Of a DNA stretch of 28,698 bases, positions 15,004 through 22,529 are shown one piece after another. The first letter of the stretch is position 1; each line of letters begins with the position of its first letter. Made by a program: the position numbers and the translations under genes. Below the pieces are notes generated by a model. It was not told where the DNA came from, did no database searches, and was given only the letters and a program-made list of their open reading frames with translations. The stretch is from Actinobacteria bacterium UBA3028 (GTDB lineage: Bacteria > Actinomycetota > Actinomycetes > Nanopelagicales > Nanopelagicaceae): the NCBI GenBank assembly GCA_002367715.1, contig DFDL01000039.1, positions 41,459 to 70,156 on the forward strand. Direction: 5' to 3'.

Positions 15004-15306
15004 ATTGGATCTCTGATATTTGGCGCGCTAGTGGGCTTTATAGGAGTAATTCTGCACAATGCATTCGCACCAGTTGGCATATTTCTTGCACTTATTACAA
15101 CTCTAGTTGCAATCAATTTCGCAGGCCATTTATTTGGCTCGCGCAGTTTTAAAGTAATAGCCGCAGTAGCTTGGCTACTCGTAGCACTTCGCGCCGGAAC
15201 ATATGGCCAGAGCGAGGAGATTCTTATTATTTCAAATCTGAATGGAAACTTATTCTTGCTCGGTGGATTACTAATTGTTGTAGTCGCAGCGCTACGTAAA
15301 GTTTAA
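14980..15306 (+). CDS. Small four-helix membrane protein adjacent to MshB (DUF6113-like)
   Basis: A 108-residue hydrophobic protein with four predicted membrane helices at about 8-27, 30-50, 56-72 and 90-106. I do not recognise a catalytic motif. Position directly after mshB matches Rv1171 of M. tuberculosis and the DUF6113-type proteins next to MshB in Streptomyces; that assignment is by context. The start is ambiguous: a 12-base unit ttgcttaaagtt is duplicated at 14980-15003 and provides two in-frame TTG codons (14980 and 14992), the first inside the mshB stop region. Its TAA shares bases with the TAA of the convergent cysS gene. Confidence 0.7.
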   Translation: MLKVLLKVIGSLIFGALVGFIGVILHNAFAPVGIFLALITTLVAINFAGHLFGSRSFKVIAAVAWLLVALRAGTYGQSEEILIISNLNGNLFLLGGLLIVVVAALRKV

Positions 15307-16712
15307 ATGCACTCCCATTCTTGACCCTCTGGGGTGTCTTTTACGCTAACTCCCAACCGATTTAACTCTGCTCGCAATTGATCACTTAAGGCAAAATCTT
15401 TAGCCAACCGCGCCTGACTGCGCTTACCTATTAACTCTTGTAATTCTGGCGAAAGTTCAGCTTTAACTTCAGGCGGCCGCGCTAATTCCAGCCCATAGAT
15501 TTTATCAATTTCAATAAAACATGCCGCCTTCGTCGCACCAGAAATTAATTCATCACGCTCTAATTTCCGTAATTTTTGAATTGCACGAGGAGTGTCCAAA
15601 TCGTGCTGGATATCTGCCAATGAACCTTGCAGAAATTCACTTACAAATTTTGAATCTAAATCACCCGAGCCGCCCCACTGACTTACCTTTAACCGCCAAC
15701 GCTTTAAGGTTGCATCAGAAGCATCAAGTGAATCCCAAGTTAGATCCATCTGGCTGCGATAGCGATTTTCAAGAAAGCTAAGACGCAGAGCCAGTGGGTC
15801 TAAGCCCTTTTCAATTAAACTCGTAAGAAGAACAACATTTCCGGCGCTCTTTGACATCTTGCGCCCCTCAAATAACAGGTGCTCACCATGCGCCCAATTT
15901 TGAACTACTTCGCTATTTGAGAGCGCATTGGATTGGGCTCGCTCATTTTCATGGTGCGGAAAGCGCAGATCAATTCCACCAACGTGCAGATCAACGCCAC
16001 CATCTAGGTAGTGCAATGACATTGCAGAACATTCGATATGCCATCCAGGAAAACCAGCTCCCCAAGGTGAATCCCAGATCATCTCTCTTCGATTTCCTGC
16101 TGCTTTCCATAGCGCCCAATCTGCATGAAATTTCTTTGATCCATCCTCAGCCGATTTATGTCGATGGCCGGGCTTTAGCGAGTCCAATCGATTGCCAGAA
16201 ATCTCACCATAGCTAGAGATTGTTGATGCTGAGAAATAGACACAGTTATCACTTCCTACATATGCAAAATCAGCTGCAATTAACTTGGTAATCAACTCCA
16301 ACATCAGGTCAATCGTCTCACTGGCACGAGGGTAGAGCTCGGCGGGAATAACATTTAAAAGTGCTAAATCTTTATGGAAATTTGCTTCGTAGTGACGAGC
16401 TATTTCGAATGGATCTTTTGCCTCAGCCTTTGATTGGGCAATAATTTTATCCTCGCCAATTTCTGCGCCATCAAAATCTTCACCCATGTGACCAACATCT
16501 GTAATGTTTTGAACTAGCTTTGATGCAACACCCGAGAAGGCAAGAGTGCGTTTTATCAAATCGCTGAGTAAGAAGGTTCGAAGATTGCCGACATGAGCAT
16601 CACGATAGACCGTTGGGCCACAGCAATAGATTTTAACTTCAAAGCCATTTGCAGCTACGATCTCTTTGAGCTCGCGAGCCTTGGTGTCAAAAATTCGTAG
16701 GCCGGTATTCAC
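15303..16712 (-). CDS. cysS: Cysteine--tRNA ligase
   Basis: Class I aminoacyl-tRNA synthetase charging tRNA-Cys. The 469-residue product has the nucleotide-binding HIGH variant HVGN (40-43) after the cysteine-recognition CCGPTVY, the KMSKS loop (285-289), and zinc ligands C31, C228 (HIECSAM), H253 and E257 (PHHENE). A helical C-terminal domain with LIGKRSQARLAKDFALSDQLRAEL follows. I considered MshC, the mycothiol ligase paralogue, but MshC has a distinct N-terminus with GITPYD, which is absent. The GTG start overlaps the stop of the preceding SH3-like gene (GTGA), and the 3' end overlaps the convergent membrane-protein stop. Confidence 0.92.
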   Translation of the reverse strand: MNTGLRIFDTKARELKEIVAANGFEVKIYCCGPTVYRDAHVGNLRTFLLSDLIKRTLAFSGVASKLVQNITDVGHMGEDFDGAEIGEDKIIAQSKAEAKDPFEIARHYEANFHKDLALLNVIPAELYPRASETIDLMLELITKLIAADFAYVGSDNCVYFSASTISSYGEISGNRLDSLKPGHRHKSAEDGSKKFHADWALWKAAGNRREMIWDSPWGAGFPGWHIECSAMSLHYLDGGVDLHVGGIDLRFPHHENERAQSNALSNSEVVQNWAHGEHLLFEGRKMSKSAGNVVLLTSLIEKGLDPLALRLSFLENRYRSQMDLTWDSLDASDATLKRWRLKVSQWGGSGDLDSKFVSEFLQGSLADIQHDLDTPRAIQKLRKLERDELISGATKAACFIEIDKIYGLELARPPEVKAELSPELQELIGKRSQARLAKDFALSDQLRAELNRLGVSVKDTPEGQEWECI

Positions 16713-16900
16713 TGGCTCACAACAACTTTCCAGATTGCGATGGTCTGCGGATCAAATTTCTTCACACTTCCATCCTTCTTGCGGACGGCATCTACCTCGA
16801 CCAGAGTTCCAAGCAAGTCCCGAAAGCCACCCTCTGGCTCGTGTAGTCGAATAGATACCTTTAGGCCGATTTCATTAGTTGAAGGAGTGGGATTTCCCAT
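16709..16900 (-). CDS. Small SH3-like domain protein, resembling the N-terminal domain of Rv0428c-type acetyltransferases
   Basis: A 63-residue protein predicted as a small beta barrel: IGLKVSIRLHEPEGGFRDLLGTLVEVDAV, then KKDGSVKKFDPQTIAIWKVV. The order 'G.rV.vR....GG..D.lG.l', a '.DG' turn, and a final '..v.a.K.V' strand resemble the SH3-like domain that precedes the GNAT domain in Rv0428c-type proteins of Actinobacteria. Here no acetyltransferase follows. A good Shine-Dalgarno run (GGAGGAG) lies eight bases upstream of the ATG. It is translationally coupled to cysS and divergent from the ferredoxin gene. The function is unknown; the similarity is from pattern memory. Confidence 0.6.
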   Translation of the reverse strand: MGNPTPSTNEIGLKVSIRLHEPEGGFRDLLGTLVEVDAVRKKDGSVKKFDPQTIAIWKVVVSQ

Positions 16901-16968
16901 AATTAGCGCTCCTCCATCTCTCTTTTTTGGCAGTACATCTAAGCAAGTATTCGCTATTCTATGCTCAT

Positions 16969-16987
16969 TGCTTTATTCAACAAAGCA
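16969..16987. promoter_or_regulatory. Inverted repeat in the ferredoxin promoter region
   Basis: TGCTTT and AAAGCA flank a seven-base spacer. It lies 48 bases upstream of the ferredoxin GTG and close to -10-like sequences TATTCT (16955-16960) and TATGCT (16960-16965). It could be an operator or a stem in the leader. Confidence 0.3.
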
Positions 16988-17034
16988 GAAGGTAATAAAG
17001 TTATTTTAGCCAGCTTCATCAGAGAGGTAGTCAA

Positions 17035-17355
17035 GTGACATACATAATCGCAGAACCTTGTGTGGATATTAAGGATAAGTCTTGTATCGAGGAATGCCCC
17101 GTTGATTGCATCTATGAAGGTGATCGGATGCTCTATATCCAACCCGATGAATGTGTTGATTGTGGGGCCTGCGAACCAGTATGCCCAGTTGAAGCGATTT
17201 ATTATGAAGATGACATTCCTTCACAGTGGAAGGAGTTCGGTAAGGCCAATAGTGAATTTTTCGTAGAGATTGGCTCACCAGGGGGCGCAAATAAAGTTGG
17301 CGCAACCGGTACTGATCACCCATCAGTAAAATCTCTTCCACCTAAAGCCGAGTAG
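17035..17355 (+). CDS. fdxA: 7Fe-type ferredoxin (FdxA/FdxC)
   Basis: A 106-residue soluble electron carrier with one 3Fe-4S and one 4Fe-4S cluster. Cysteines are at 9, 17, 21, 25, 40, 43, 46 and 50; the spacing Cx7Cx3Cx3C then CxxCxxCxxxCP is that of actinobacterial 7Fe ferredoxins. The C-terminal half lacks further cysteines and ends in a Pro/Lys tail, as usual. The GTG start has a GAGAGG ribosome site seven to eight bases upstream. It is followed nine bases later by dapC, the order found in mycobacteria (fdxC, dapC) and streptomycetes. Confidence 0.9.
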   Translation: MTYIIAEPCVDIKDKSCIEECPVDCIYEGDRMLYIQPDECVDCGACEPVCPVEAIYYEDDIPSQWKEFGKANSEFFVEIGSPGGANKVGATGTDHPSVKSLPPKAE

Positions 17356-17363
17356 TTAGAACT

Positions 17364-18431
17364 CTGAAGCTTCCTGATTTTCCCTGGGACGCATTAGCGC
17401 CCTATGGTGTGCGCGCTCGCGAACATGGCGGCGGAATAATTGATCTCTCGCAAGGAACTCCAGTTGATAAAACTCCTGATTTTATTCAGGAAGCCTTAAG
17501 TGCGGCTACAAATTCACCGAGCTATCCCGTAACAATAGGAACACCAGAGTTACGCGAAGCAATGCGCAATTGGGCAACAAATATTCTCGGAGCCACTGGC
17601 GACTTCGATGTGCTTCCAACGATAGGCTCTAAAGAGTTAGTAGCTTGGCTACCAAGCATCTTGCAATCAAAGACCGTTCTCTATCCCAAAATTGCCTACC
17701 CAACCTACTTGGTGGGTTCGATGATTCACGGAGCAGAAGCAATTGCCGTTGATATAGATGCCAATAGCTGGCCGAAAAGTGACTTAGCATGGATTAATTC
17801 ACCGTCAAATCCAACTGGGCGGGTACATTCAATTTCAGAGATTCAATCTGTAATCTCATATGCCCGTAAGAATAATTCCTTGGTAGTTAGCGATGAATGT
17901 TATTTGAGCTTTCCAGCAACGGGCCCAGCTCCAGCATCAATTTTAAAAATAGCTGGCGGGGATAATAAGAATTTATTGGCTGTTCATTCAATGTCAAAGC
18001 GATCTAATCTTGCTGGTTATCGGGCTGGTTTAATTGTTGGCGATCCCGATGTAATCGCAGAGATCCGTGAAGTACGAAAACATGCCGGCATGATGCTTCC
18101 ACTACCTATTCAAAGAGCAATGACTGCTGCGCTATCTGATGAAGCGCATGTCGTCGAACAAGCAGAGCGTTATGCAAAGCGCCGTGAGCTCTTAAGCGCT
18201 GCATTAATCAAAGCGGGTTTCACAATCGACTTCTCCGATGCTGGTTTATATATCTGGTGCAGCAGAAATGAAGATTGCTGGAGCACAGTTTCCTGGCTTG
18301 CAGATCTTGGAATATTGACAACTCCTGGCATCTTTTATGGTGGCGCCGGCAGCAAGTACATTCGTATAGCAATGACGGCAACCGATAATCAAATTTCCGA
18401 GGCCGCTGAGCGAATTCTAGAAAGTATTTAA
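17364..18431 (+). CDS. dapC: N-succinyldiaminopimelate aminotransferase, probable CTG start
   Basis: A PLP-dependent fold-type I aminotransferase for the succinylase branch of lysine/DAP synthesis, downstream of DapD. Visible elements are the substrate segment IDLSQGTPVDKTP, WINSPSNPTGRVHS, SDECYLSF, and the PLP lysine in HSMSKRSNLAGYRAG. Actinobacterial DapC begins with a conserved LPxFPWDxL...Y segment. Here KLPDFPWDALAPYGVRA is encoded in frame upstream of the first canonical start (GTG 17409), and the frame is closed by a TAA at 17343-17345 with no ATG, GTG or TTG between. The CTG at 17364 is the best start, giving 355 residues; the GTG would give 340 and lose a conserved segment. Confidence 0.85.
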   Translation: MKLPDFPWDALAPYGVRAREHGGGIIDLSQGTPVDKTPDFIQEALSAATNSPSYPVTIGTPELREAMRNWATNILGATGDFDVLPTIGSKELVAWLPSILQSKTVLYPKIAYPTYLVGSMIHGAEAIAVDIDANSWPKSDLAWINSPSNPTGRVHSISEIQSVISYARKNNSLVVSDECYLSFPATGPAPASILKIAGGDNKNLLAVHSMSKRSNLAGYRAGLIVGDPDVIAEIREVRKHAGMMLPLPIQRAMTAALSDEAHVVEQAERYAKRRELLSAALIKAGFTIDFSDAGLYIWCSRNEDCWSTVSWLADLGILTTPGIFYGGAGSKYIRIAMTATDNQISEAAERILESI

Positions 18432-18432
18432 A

Positions 18433-19620
18433 ATGGCCCTAGAACTAGATCAGGCCTTTGCAAAGGCCAGTGATTTAATCTCTGATACTTCTACTCTGGT
18501 TCGAGTCGTTCTCTCTGGTCGCAGGCGCAATATGAGCGTTCCATTTGAAAGAATTGATATCCGCCCAGTCCTAATAAAAGATGAGATATCACTACAGCTT
18601 TCCCAGAATGATGGCCGAGCTATGACCACAAAGAATATTGCCCCAAAAGAATTTGATGCTAAATCATATTTGAATTTAGGGTATGCAAATATCTTAGTTG
18701 AACACACAAATGGCGCACTAACGATTCGCATAACCAAGAAAGGTGAGGCCCAACTCCACGAAGATAAAGGGCTACGAACCCAGAACTTAGGCCATGATCG
18801 TAAAAAAGCTAGGTTACTTAGCGCCTCCGACCCATTTCTAATTGAAGTAGGAATCTCTGACTTGAATGGAGAAGTAAAGCCATCACGTACCGATAAGTAT
18901 CTTCAAGTTGAAGAATTCCTAAGGTTGCTGGTTCCCACGCTAAATTCAGCGATTGAGGCCAAACAAATTAAGAGCCCAACCACAGCAGACCCACTTGTTA
19001 TCGCAGACCTTGGCTGCGGAAATGCATATCTAACTTTTGCAGTACATCAATATTTGAAGAGCGCCAATATGCCGGTGCATGTAATTGGCATTGATATCAG
19101 ACCAGAATCACTAAAGCGAAATAATGAAATTGCCAAAAAATTAGAAATCACAGATTCAATAGAGTTCAGAGCTGAAGCAATTGGCCAGACATCCCTAACC
19201 TTGTGTGATGTCGCAATTGCGCTCCATGCATGCGATACCGCAACTGATGATGCAATTGCCTGGTCGGTAAATAGTGGGGCTAAATTGCTCTTGATTGCAC
19301 CTTGTTGCCAACATGAATTGCAGACCCAGATGGTTGCGGCGCCAGCACCTTGGAATATTCTGACTAAGCATGGATTGCTCAAGGAGCGACTTGGCGATTT
19401 AATGACCGATGCCCTTCGAGCTCAAATCCTTAAATTACTTGGCTATCGCACTGAAGTAATTGAATTCATCGGCGGTGAGCACACGCCTAGGAACATTATG
19501 ATTCGAGCAACCCTAACCGGTGCCAAGGCTGATGCAATTGAAATTGAAAATTATAAGCAGATGCTAGAGCTATGGGAAATCGACCCAGCTTTAGCCAGCA
19601 GAGTTAACATAATTAATTAA
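18433..19620 (+). CDS. Class I SAM methyltransferase with PF13679-like core, acceptor unknown
   Basis: A 395-residue protein. The N-terminal part (to about 130) is a basic region (SGRRRNMSVPFERIDIRPV, HDRKKARLLS) that could bind RNA. The methyltransferase core starts at about 187: motif I ADLGCGNAYLTF (191-202), IGIDIRPESL (218-227), then ALHACDTATDDAI (263-275) and LLLIAPCCQHEL (286-296). 'LHACD..TD.A' and 'PCCqhe' are typical of the Methyltransf_32 group, which includes putative RNA methyltransferases. The substrate is unknown. The ATG follows the dapC stop by one base. Its last 30 bases overlap the 3' end of the convergent CBS gene. Confidence 0.75.
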   Translation: MALELDQAFAKASDLISDTSTLVRVVLSGRRRNMSVPFERIDIRPVLIKDEISLQLSQNDGRAMTTKNIAPKEFDAKSYLNLGYANILVEHTNGALTIRITKKGEAQLHEDKGLRTQNLGHDRKKARLLSASDPFLIEVGISDLNGEVKPSRTDKYLQVEEFLRLLVPTLNSAIEAKQIKSPTTADPLVIADLGCGNAYLTFAVHQYLKSANMPVHVIGIDIRPESLKRNNEIAKKLEITDSIEFRAEAIGQTSLTLCDVAIALHACDTATDDAIAWSVNSGAKLLLIAPCCQHELQTQMVAAPAPWNILTKHGLLKERLGDLMTDALRAQILKLLGYRTEVIEFIGGEHTPRNIMIRATLTGAKADAIEIENYKQMLELWEIDPALASRVNIIN

Positions 19621-20022
19621 TGCGCTACGTTCTAGATCAATTTCAGATACGTAAGACTTAACCACATCTCCAATTGAAATAATAGAGAGCAATTCTCCTT
19701 CAACATCAACAACAGGTACATGGCGAATTCTCTTGTCAGTCATCAAGGCCATTAATTCTGCAATTGTAGAATCTTTGGTACAGGTCATTACATTGACAGT
19801 CATAATGTCTCGTACATAAATCTTGTCAATATCATGGATATGAATCGCAAGGGCTTGGACTATATCCCGCTCAGAAACTATTCCCATGATTTTTTTTCCA
19901 TTATTGGAAACTACAAGCGCACCAATTTTTAAAACTGAAAGTGCCTGACATAGAACTTCAATCGTAGCGTCAGGGTCAATTGTTTGCACCTTCTTGCCCG
20001 CTAATAAACTCGAAATTTGCAT
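19591..20022 (-). CDS. CBS-pair domain protein
   Basis: A 143-residue soluble protein made of two CBS motifs (about 3-58 and 66-124). VSERDIVQALA closes the first and IRHVPVVDVEGELLSIISIGDVV the second; RDIMTVNVMTCTKDSTIAELM opens the second. Stand-alone CBS pairs bind adenosyl ligands (AMP, ATP, NAD or SAM) and act as cellular energy or redox sensors. The ligand is not inferable. The ATG at 20022 was chosen over a TTG four codons upstream because GGGAG lies five bases before it. It stands alone; its 3' end runs 30 bases into the convergent methyltransferase gene. Confidence 0.85.
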   Translation of the reverse strand: MQISSLLAGKKVQTIDPDATIEVLCQALSVLKIGALVVSNNGKKIMGIVSERDIVQALAIHIHDIDKIYVRDIMTVNVMTCTKDSTIAELMALMTDKRIRHVPVVDVEGELLSIISIGDVVKSYVSEIDLERSALINYVNSAG

Positions 20023-20194
20023 TGAAACTCCCAACAGATAGTTAAGAGCATAATTAACCTATTTGCGTTAAAGGGCAATAGAACAGTTTAAGATCTTCCT
20101 ATTTATACGCTGAATAGACTTTCAGATATAGATATTGGGGCGTTTAGTGAGCCTAGAGCCAGGTTTTTGAAGTGAATTCTGGGCAGTAGAAGTA

Positions 20195-21367
20195 TCAGCG
20201 GATTACAGTGTTATACATCCGAGATAGCGAGAATTCGTGATGGAGCCCAGCTTCAGCCCTAGTCTCCTTCCCATTTGCAACCTCTAAAATTAAATCAAAG
20301 AGTTCTCCGCCAACCTCATCCAAAGTCTTCAAACCATCCGCAATAGTTCCGGCATTTAAATCAATTAAATCTGGAATAGCCAATGCCATAGTGGTGTTCG
20401 TTGCAACTTTAATAGTCGGAACAATTGCAGAGCCGGTAGGAGTACCACGACCAGTTGTGAACACAACAATATTTATGCCAGCCGCTGCAAATCCCGTCAA
20501 TTGCTCGATGTCATGTCCTGGAGTATCCATAAAGTAAAGACCAGATTTAGGAACTTGATCTGCATAATCGAGAACGCCAGAGAACTGTGCGCTACCTGCC
20601 TTCTTGGCTGCGCCGAGAGATTTCTCTTCGAGAGTTGTTAGGCCGCCCTCAATGTTTCCGCGAGACGGCTGAGCGCCTCGCATATCTATACCTTCATAAT
20701 TAATAGAACGCTCGTATCTTGCAACAGCCTCGACGATCTGTGCGCCAATCTCAGGAGTTATTGCGCGGGCTGCTAGTAAATGTTCGGCACCTAGAATTTC
20801 TGTGGTCTCACCTAATACTGAAGCTGAGCCAAGTTCGACCAGGCGATCACTTGCAACTCCGAGCGCTGGATTAGCTGTTATTCCTGAGAGGGCATCAGAG
20901 CCACCGCACTCTTGACCAAGGGCGATTGCACTCCAAGGAGCACTTACTCGATCTACCGCAGCTGCCTCTTTAACTAGTGAGTTAGCAAGAGTTAGTCCAA
21001 CGTCTGCAATTTTGCCCATTGATCCTAACTGTGCGACATTTAAAACTTCGTACTTATTTAGGCCGAGTTTCTTGGCTAATTCAATAATCATCAATTCATT
21101 TGGAGTTCCAATAGTTATAAAGATAGTTGCAAAGTTATTTGGATTTGCTGCAAAGCCAGAAATTGTCTTAATAATGCGCTCAAAATCAGCATCAGCTTCG
21201 CCAGACCAATCGTGACTTACCGCCACAGCGCCATTTGACTCGTCGGCAATCTTTCTTGCAGTTGCACAGAGCGCAGAGTGAAGCGGCAGAATCAAGACGT
21301 GATTTCGAAGACCCCAGCGACCATCACTGCGAGCAAAGCCCTTAAGCGAGTTAGATGCGCTAGACAC
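20195..21367 (-). CDS. UxaA/GarD-family dehydratase, large catalytic subunit
   Basis: A 390-residue protein matching the part of altronate/galactarate dehydratase after the SAF domain: GRWGLRNHVLIL at the start, GQECGGSDALSGITANPALG (about 151-170), EGGLTTLEEKSLGAAKKAGS (240-259), FMDTPGHDIEQLTG (279-292) and TTGRGTPTGSAIVPTIKVATN (read in parts, 305-324). Family members remove water from sugar acids, or sulfite from 3-sulfolactate in SuyB. The motifs expected in the first third are missing: the HGxGCG site reads SHDWSG and the LGCE site reads TIGTPNE. Those motifs are in the 270-residue neighbour. The GTG start lies eight bases inside that gene, so the two are coupled. Confidence 0.85.
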   Translation of the reverse strand: MSSASNSLKGFARSDGRWGLRNHVLILPLHSALCATARKIADESNGAVAVSHDWSGEADADFERIIKTISGFAANPNNFATIFITIGTPNELMIIELAKKLGLNKYEVLNVAQLGSMGKIADVGLTLANSLVKEAAAVDRVSAPWSAIALGQECGGSDALSGITANPALGVASDRLVELGSASVLGETTEILGAEHLLAARAITPEIGAQIVEAVARYERSINYEGIDMRGAQPSRGNIEGGLTTLEEKSLGAAKKAGSAQFSGVLDYADQVPKSGLYFMDTPGHDIEQLTGFAAAGINIVVFTTGRGTPTGSAIVPTIKVATNTTMALAIPDLIDLNAGTIADGLKTLDEVGGELFDLILEVANGKETRAEAGLHHEFSLSRMYNTVIR

Positions 21368-22172
21368 TTCTTACCTCTCTTGCTGCAATTATTTCGCCTG
21401 CGCCAATCTCTTCAACTTTAGTTAACCGACCATTTACGACTTCGTAAATCTTCTCGATTATCTCTGTAGTTGTCGCAGTAGAGGTAAGGTCGAAGTCATT
21501 TGTAAGTGCAAGATGTAGTGGTGAATTAGATGCAACATTTATAGTTGGGATTAATGGAAACCCAGATGCTGGCTGGTTTTCATCTGGGAAGGAGAGAATC
21601 ACATGGACTCCGGCCTCCATCAAATCTGAAAAATTTAGTCCAGAGTTCTTATGTACAGCCGCCACAGCTATATCTACGCCAACTTCAGTTAAGGCAACGA
21701 CTAACTCTTCAATCTTAGTGCTCTCATTAGAGATATCTATTCCGAGGTGTAATCGCGCAAGTGCAACTTCTGGCGAAGGATATTTAGTACGCAACTCTTC
21801 TGCTGCCGAAATTCCTAAATTGACCGTGCCCTCTACACCACCACTCTCTTGCGTCACTAAGTAATTAGTAGATGCATTCTTCGAGAGCAATTTATCGGCA
21901 AGTTCATTTCCTTGAAGGGTTTCACAACCTAGCCCCACGATTAAAGTTGAACTTACATTTGGATGGTTTGCTAAGGCTGCAAAATAATCGGTAATCCGGC
22001 CAACATCATTTCCGATGAAGCCACAACCATGTTGGTGGGCGAAAGTTACTGCGGACATCTCTTTGGCAATTCGACTAGACACTCGAGTTGAGCAGACAAC
22101 TGAAGGAAGGATTAATTGGTGATCTCGAACTCCAACTCCACGATTTCCGTGATCAAAACCCTTCATGCTCAT
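21360..22172 (-). CDS. UxaA/GarD-family shortened paralogous subunit
   Basis: A 270-residue protein homologous to the same UxaA core as its neighbour but with a different set of motifs. It begins GVGVRDHQLILPSVVCSTRV, keeps HQHGCG (46-51), NHPNVSSTLIVGLGCETLQG (69-88, given in parts) and TQESGGVEGTVNLGI, but lacks the central ECGGSD...GITANPALG region of about 130 residues. The end resumes with FPLIPTINVASNSPLHLAL, matching the 'VPtiKvatNt' strand of the family. It therefore complements the large subunit motif for motif. GGGTGG eight bases before the ATG is a plausible ribosome site. The SAF gene is 16 bases upstream. Confidence 0.78.
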   Translation of the reverse strand: MSMKGFDHGNRGVGVRDHQLILPSVVCSTRVSSRIAKEMSAVTFAHQHGCGFIGNDVGRITDYFAALANHPNVSSTLIVGLGCETLQGNELADKLLSKNASTNYLVTQESGGVEGTVNLGISAAEELRTKYPSPEVALARLHLGIDISNESTKIEELVVALTEVGVDIAVAAVHKNSGLNFSDLMEAGVHVILSFPDENQPASGFPLIPTINVASNSPLHLALTNDFDLTSTATTTEIIEKIYEVVNGRLTKVEEIGAGEIIAAREVRSV

Positions 22173-22188
22173 GAGTTAGCCACCCAAA

Positions 22189-22467
22189 TCACTTAACTTG
22201 CTCGGTTGAGAGACGATCACCGAGAACATTATGAGTGTGAACATGTTCGCCAACTTTTATATCCGATGTTGCATGGCCCATCCGCTCACCATATTTGATG
22301 ATGCCATCGCCCTTTGTAATGCCCCTGCTCGCAACTTTATGGCCGCGTGGAATTCGATTCTGAATATTGAGATTAAGACCATCCTGCTCAATGTGTTCAC
22401 CAATTTCAAGGTCAACTAGGCAGACAGCAATGTTGTCACTCGCATTTAGAACCAGGACCTTGCGCAT
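22189..22467 (-). CDS. SAF-domain subunit of UxaA/GarD-family dehydratase
   Basis: A 92-residue SAF domain equal to the N-terminal domain of UxaA or the small subunit SuyA/UxaA-N. LVLNASDNIAVCLVDLEIGE, IPRGHKVASRGITKGDGIIKYGERMG and VHTHNV near the C-terminus are the family landmarks, given here in parts. In the enzyme this domain caps the active site. It is the first gene of a minus-strand operon with the 270- and 390-residue subunits. On the minus strand a TATGAT -10 box lies ten bases before the ATG. The gene is divergent from the lactate-dehydrogenase gene, with a 62-base shared promoter spacer. Confidence 0.88.
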   Translation of the reverse strand: MRKVLVLNASDNIAVCLVDLEIGEHIEQDGLNLNIQNRIPRGHKVASRGITKGDGIIKYGERMGHATSDIKVGEHVHTHNVLGDRLSTEQVK

Positions 22468-22477
22468 AAGGTTTCAA

Positions 22478-22483
22478 ATCATA
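22478..22483 (-). promoter_or_regulatory. -10 box for the three-gene UxaA operon
   Basis: TATGAT on the minus strand, ten bases before the SAF-gene ATG, predicts a leader of only a few bases. The divergent lldD-type -10 box begins 34 bases away. Confidence 0.35.
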
Positions 22484-22517
22484 CTCTCGTGAACTTACTC
22501 TTCCAATCCCTGATGTG

Positions 22518-22523
22518 TAGTAT
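22518..22523 (+). promoter_or_regulatory. -10 box for leaderless lldD-type transcript
   Basis: TAGTAT lies exactly six bases before the ATG at 22530. The same hexamer and spacing precede the Gfo/Idh gene at 25795. Confidence 0.55.
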
Positions 22524-22529
22524 TTCGCC

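Noticed and set aside
15851..16216. 121-codon plus-strand open frame inside cysS
   Set aside because: It is antisense to the conserved catalytic part of cysS and its His/Pro-rich translation is typical of a shadow frame.
15303..16712. Assignment of the cysteinyl-tRNA synthetase as MshC (mycothiol ligase) because mshB is close by
   Set aside because: The N-terminal CCGPTVYRDAHVGN, full C-terminal tRNA-binding domain and length fit CysS; the MshC-specific GITPYD segment is absent.
20035..20194. Possible small RNA or gene in the 160-base gap upstream of the CBS gene
   Set aside because: I see AT-rich sequence that may hold the CBS promoter (TATGCT and TAACTAT-like hexamers on the minus strand) but no stable hairpin with a T-run and no open frame with a start signal.
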